In this document: positions 63,210-64,000 of the stretch, one piece after another
Layout of the letters: the number at the start of each line of letters is the position of its first letter
Numbering within the stretch: position 1 is the stretch's first letter
Assembly (NCBI GenBank): GCA_017516005.1
Contig: JAFWDU010000003.1
Location: forward strand, 1 to 64,000
From: Oscillospiraceae bacterium
GTDB lineage: Bacteria; Bacillota; Clostridia; Oscillospirales; Oscillospiraceae
Direction of reading: 5' to 3'
DNA: 64,000 nucleotides
The notes under the pieces: model-generated
Told to the model about the DNA's origin: nothing
The model's input: the letters and a program-made list of their open reading frames with translations, nothing else
Databases searched by the model: none
Translations under genes and position numbers: made by a program

Positions 63210-64000
63210 CGGGAGAAAAAGAAACGACTGTCCTTGGCCCATCTGTTGGCGCAGATGAAGGACAGCCGAATCAAAACCTTTGTGAGGACAGTTTAGCAGA
63301 TTCTCTCGAAGAATACAATAGATATTTTCGCCAACTGAACGATCCCTCATACCTGGCGACGGTATCCATGAGAGAACTGTATGAAACCGCGTATGAGAGC
63401 AAGCCGCCGCTGATCGACGGTCTGCTCTTTCCCGGAACCTATCTTCTGGTCGGCGCGCCGAAGCTGGGCAAAAGCTTCCTGGTCGCGCAGATTGCCTACC
63501 ATGTCAGCACCGGGACGTCGCTGTGGAATTATCCGGTACGAAAGGGAACGGTTTTGTATCTGGCGCTGGAGGATGATAACCAGCGCCTGCAAAGCCGGAT
63601 GTATCAAATGTTCGACATGGCAATAGCCGATCGGCTTTTCTTTGCTACCCGCGCAAAGCAGCTCGGAAAGGGGCTGGACGAGCAATTGGATCGCTTTGTC
63701 CGGGAACACCCGGATACCAGGCTCATTATCATCGATACACTGCAAAAGGTGAGAGAGGTCGGCGGGGATGCCTACAGCTACGCCAGCGATTACGACATCA
63801 TCACCCGGCTGAAAAACTTTGCCGATTGCCGCGGGCTGTGCCTGATCCTGGTGCATCATACGCGAAAGCAGAAGGCAGAGGATGTGTTCGATATGATCTC
63901 CGGTACAAACGGTCTACTCGGCGCGGCGGACGGAGCGTTCCTTCTGCAAAAACCGAAAAGAACCGCAAATGAGGCTACGCTGGACATTTCCGGCCGGGAT
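63206..64000 (+). CDS. RepA/AAA_25-type ATPase, cut by the window end
   Basis: The visible 265 residues contain Walker A VGAPKLGKSFLVAQ and Walker B RLIIIDTLQKV, with LVHHTRKQ and DMISGTNGLLGAADG downstream. This is the RecA-like RepA helicase/primase-loader pattern of plasmids and integrative elements. It may act in replication of the excised circle. The gene continues past 64000, so length and C-terminal domains are unknown. The start overlaps the MobC stop (ATGA) with GGAGGAG before it. Confidence 0.85.
   Translation, partial: MTGEKETTVLGPSVGADEGQPNQNLCEDSLADSLEEYNRYFRQLNDPSYLATVSMRELYETAYESKPPLIDGLLFPGTYLLVGAPKLGKSFLVAQIAYHVSTGTSLWNYPVRKGTVLYLALEDDNQRLQSRMYQMFDMAIADRLFFATRAKQLGKGLDEQLDRFVREHPDTRLIIIDTLQKVREVGGDAYSYASDYDIITRLKNFADCRGLCLILVHHTRKQKAEDVFDMISGTNGLLGAADGAFLLQKPKRTANEATLDISGRD

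Larger units (their letters stand above)
60551..64000 (+). mobile_element. Left end of an integrative (mobilisable) element at the guaA 3' end
   Basis: Immediately after the guaA stop the sequence changes to an element with an XRE repressor, an excisionase-like protein, a tyrosine integrase, MobC and a RepA-like ATPase. The 3' end of guaA is a known integration hotspot for genomic islands and ICEs. The MobC-like gene suggests a mobilisable element. The right end, cargo and relaxase lie outside the window, so type and size cannot be given. Confidence 0.8.

Overview
This window looks like the chromosome of an anaerobic, low-to-mid GC Bacillota, of the Clostridia or Erysipelotrichia kind. The evidence is pyruvate:ferredoxin oxidoreductase, a radical-SAM sulfatase-maturase-like enzyme, a ferredoxin-type aldo/keto reductase, the Bacillota-type blocks plsX-rnc, smc-ftsY and yhbY-nadD-yqeK-rsfS, a DUF951 protein, a CD1247-type zinc-ribbon protein, NrdR, and strong AGGAGG ribosome sites with several TTG starts. 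I cannot place it at genus level. Sugar genes (alpha-galactosidase, GPH symporter, galK, galT, a GH35-like beta-galactosidase) suggest a gut saccharolytic lifestyle.

Layout. 1-780: a frameshifted C-terminal remnant of a 5'-nucleotidase behind a hairpin-rich stretch. 783-5290: an alpha/beta hydrolase and an MFS transporter (minus), then a hydrolase-GNAT fusion and a flavodoxin (plus). 5349-12375 (minus): the most unusual locus, a four-gene operon. It encodes an HD phosphohydrolase-like protein with a C-terminal RyR-like domain, followed by three single-pass membrane proteins. Each of these has an N-terminal TIR or TIR-like domain, a membrane helix and C-terminal leucine-rich repeats or an LRR-like segment. 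Only one of the three TIR domains keeps the catalytic glutamate. 12731-14264: rhodanese and aldo/keto reductase. 14480-20599: RNA methyltransferase, topA, trmFO, plsX, rnc. 20721-25559: a carbohydrate and hydrolase cassette placed between rnc and smc. 25796-35388: smc, ftsY, XTP pyrophosphatase, yhbY, a nadD-yqeK fusion, rsfS, leuS. 35573-38711: rpsU, yqeG, pepP, efp and the CD1247-type protein. 38770-42791: RluA-type pseudouridine synthase, aminotransferase, ArsC/Spx-like protein, beta-CASP nuclease. 42953-46498: nifJ (minus). 46852-50553: GtrA, a protein of unknown function, rarA, DUF951, a uridine-kinase-like protein, nrdR. 50624-59203: the alpha-galactoside/galactose locus, in two divergent operons. 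59570-60550: a GMP synthase lacking the glutaminase domain. 60551-64000: the left end of an integrative element inserted at the 3' end of guaA. It carries an XRE repressor, an excisionase-like protein, a tyrosine integrase, MobC and a RepA-like ATPase, and it runs off the window.

How the genes work together. The alpha-galactosidase and GPH symporter would import and split alpha-galactosides, and galK/galT would feed galactose into UDP-sugar metabolism. The HD-RyR/TIR-LRR operon looks like a membrane-bound sensing system. The inferred scheme is that LRR ectodomains receive a signal, cytoplasmic TIR domains alter or make a nucleotide, and the RyR-HD protein senses or degrades it. All functions are read from sequence features only; no database search was possible.
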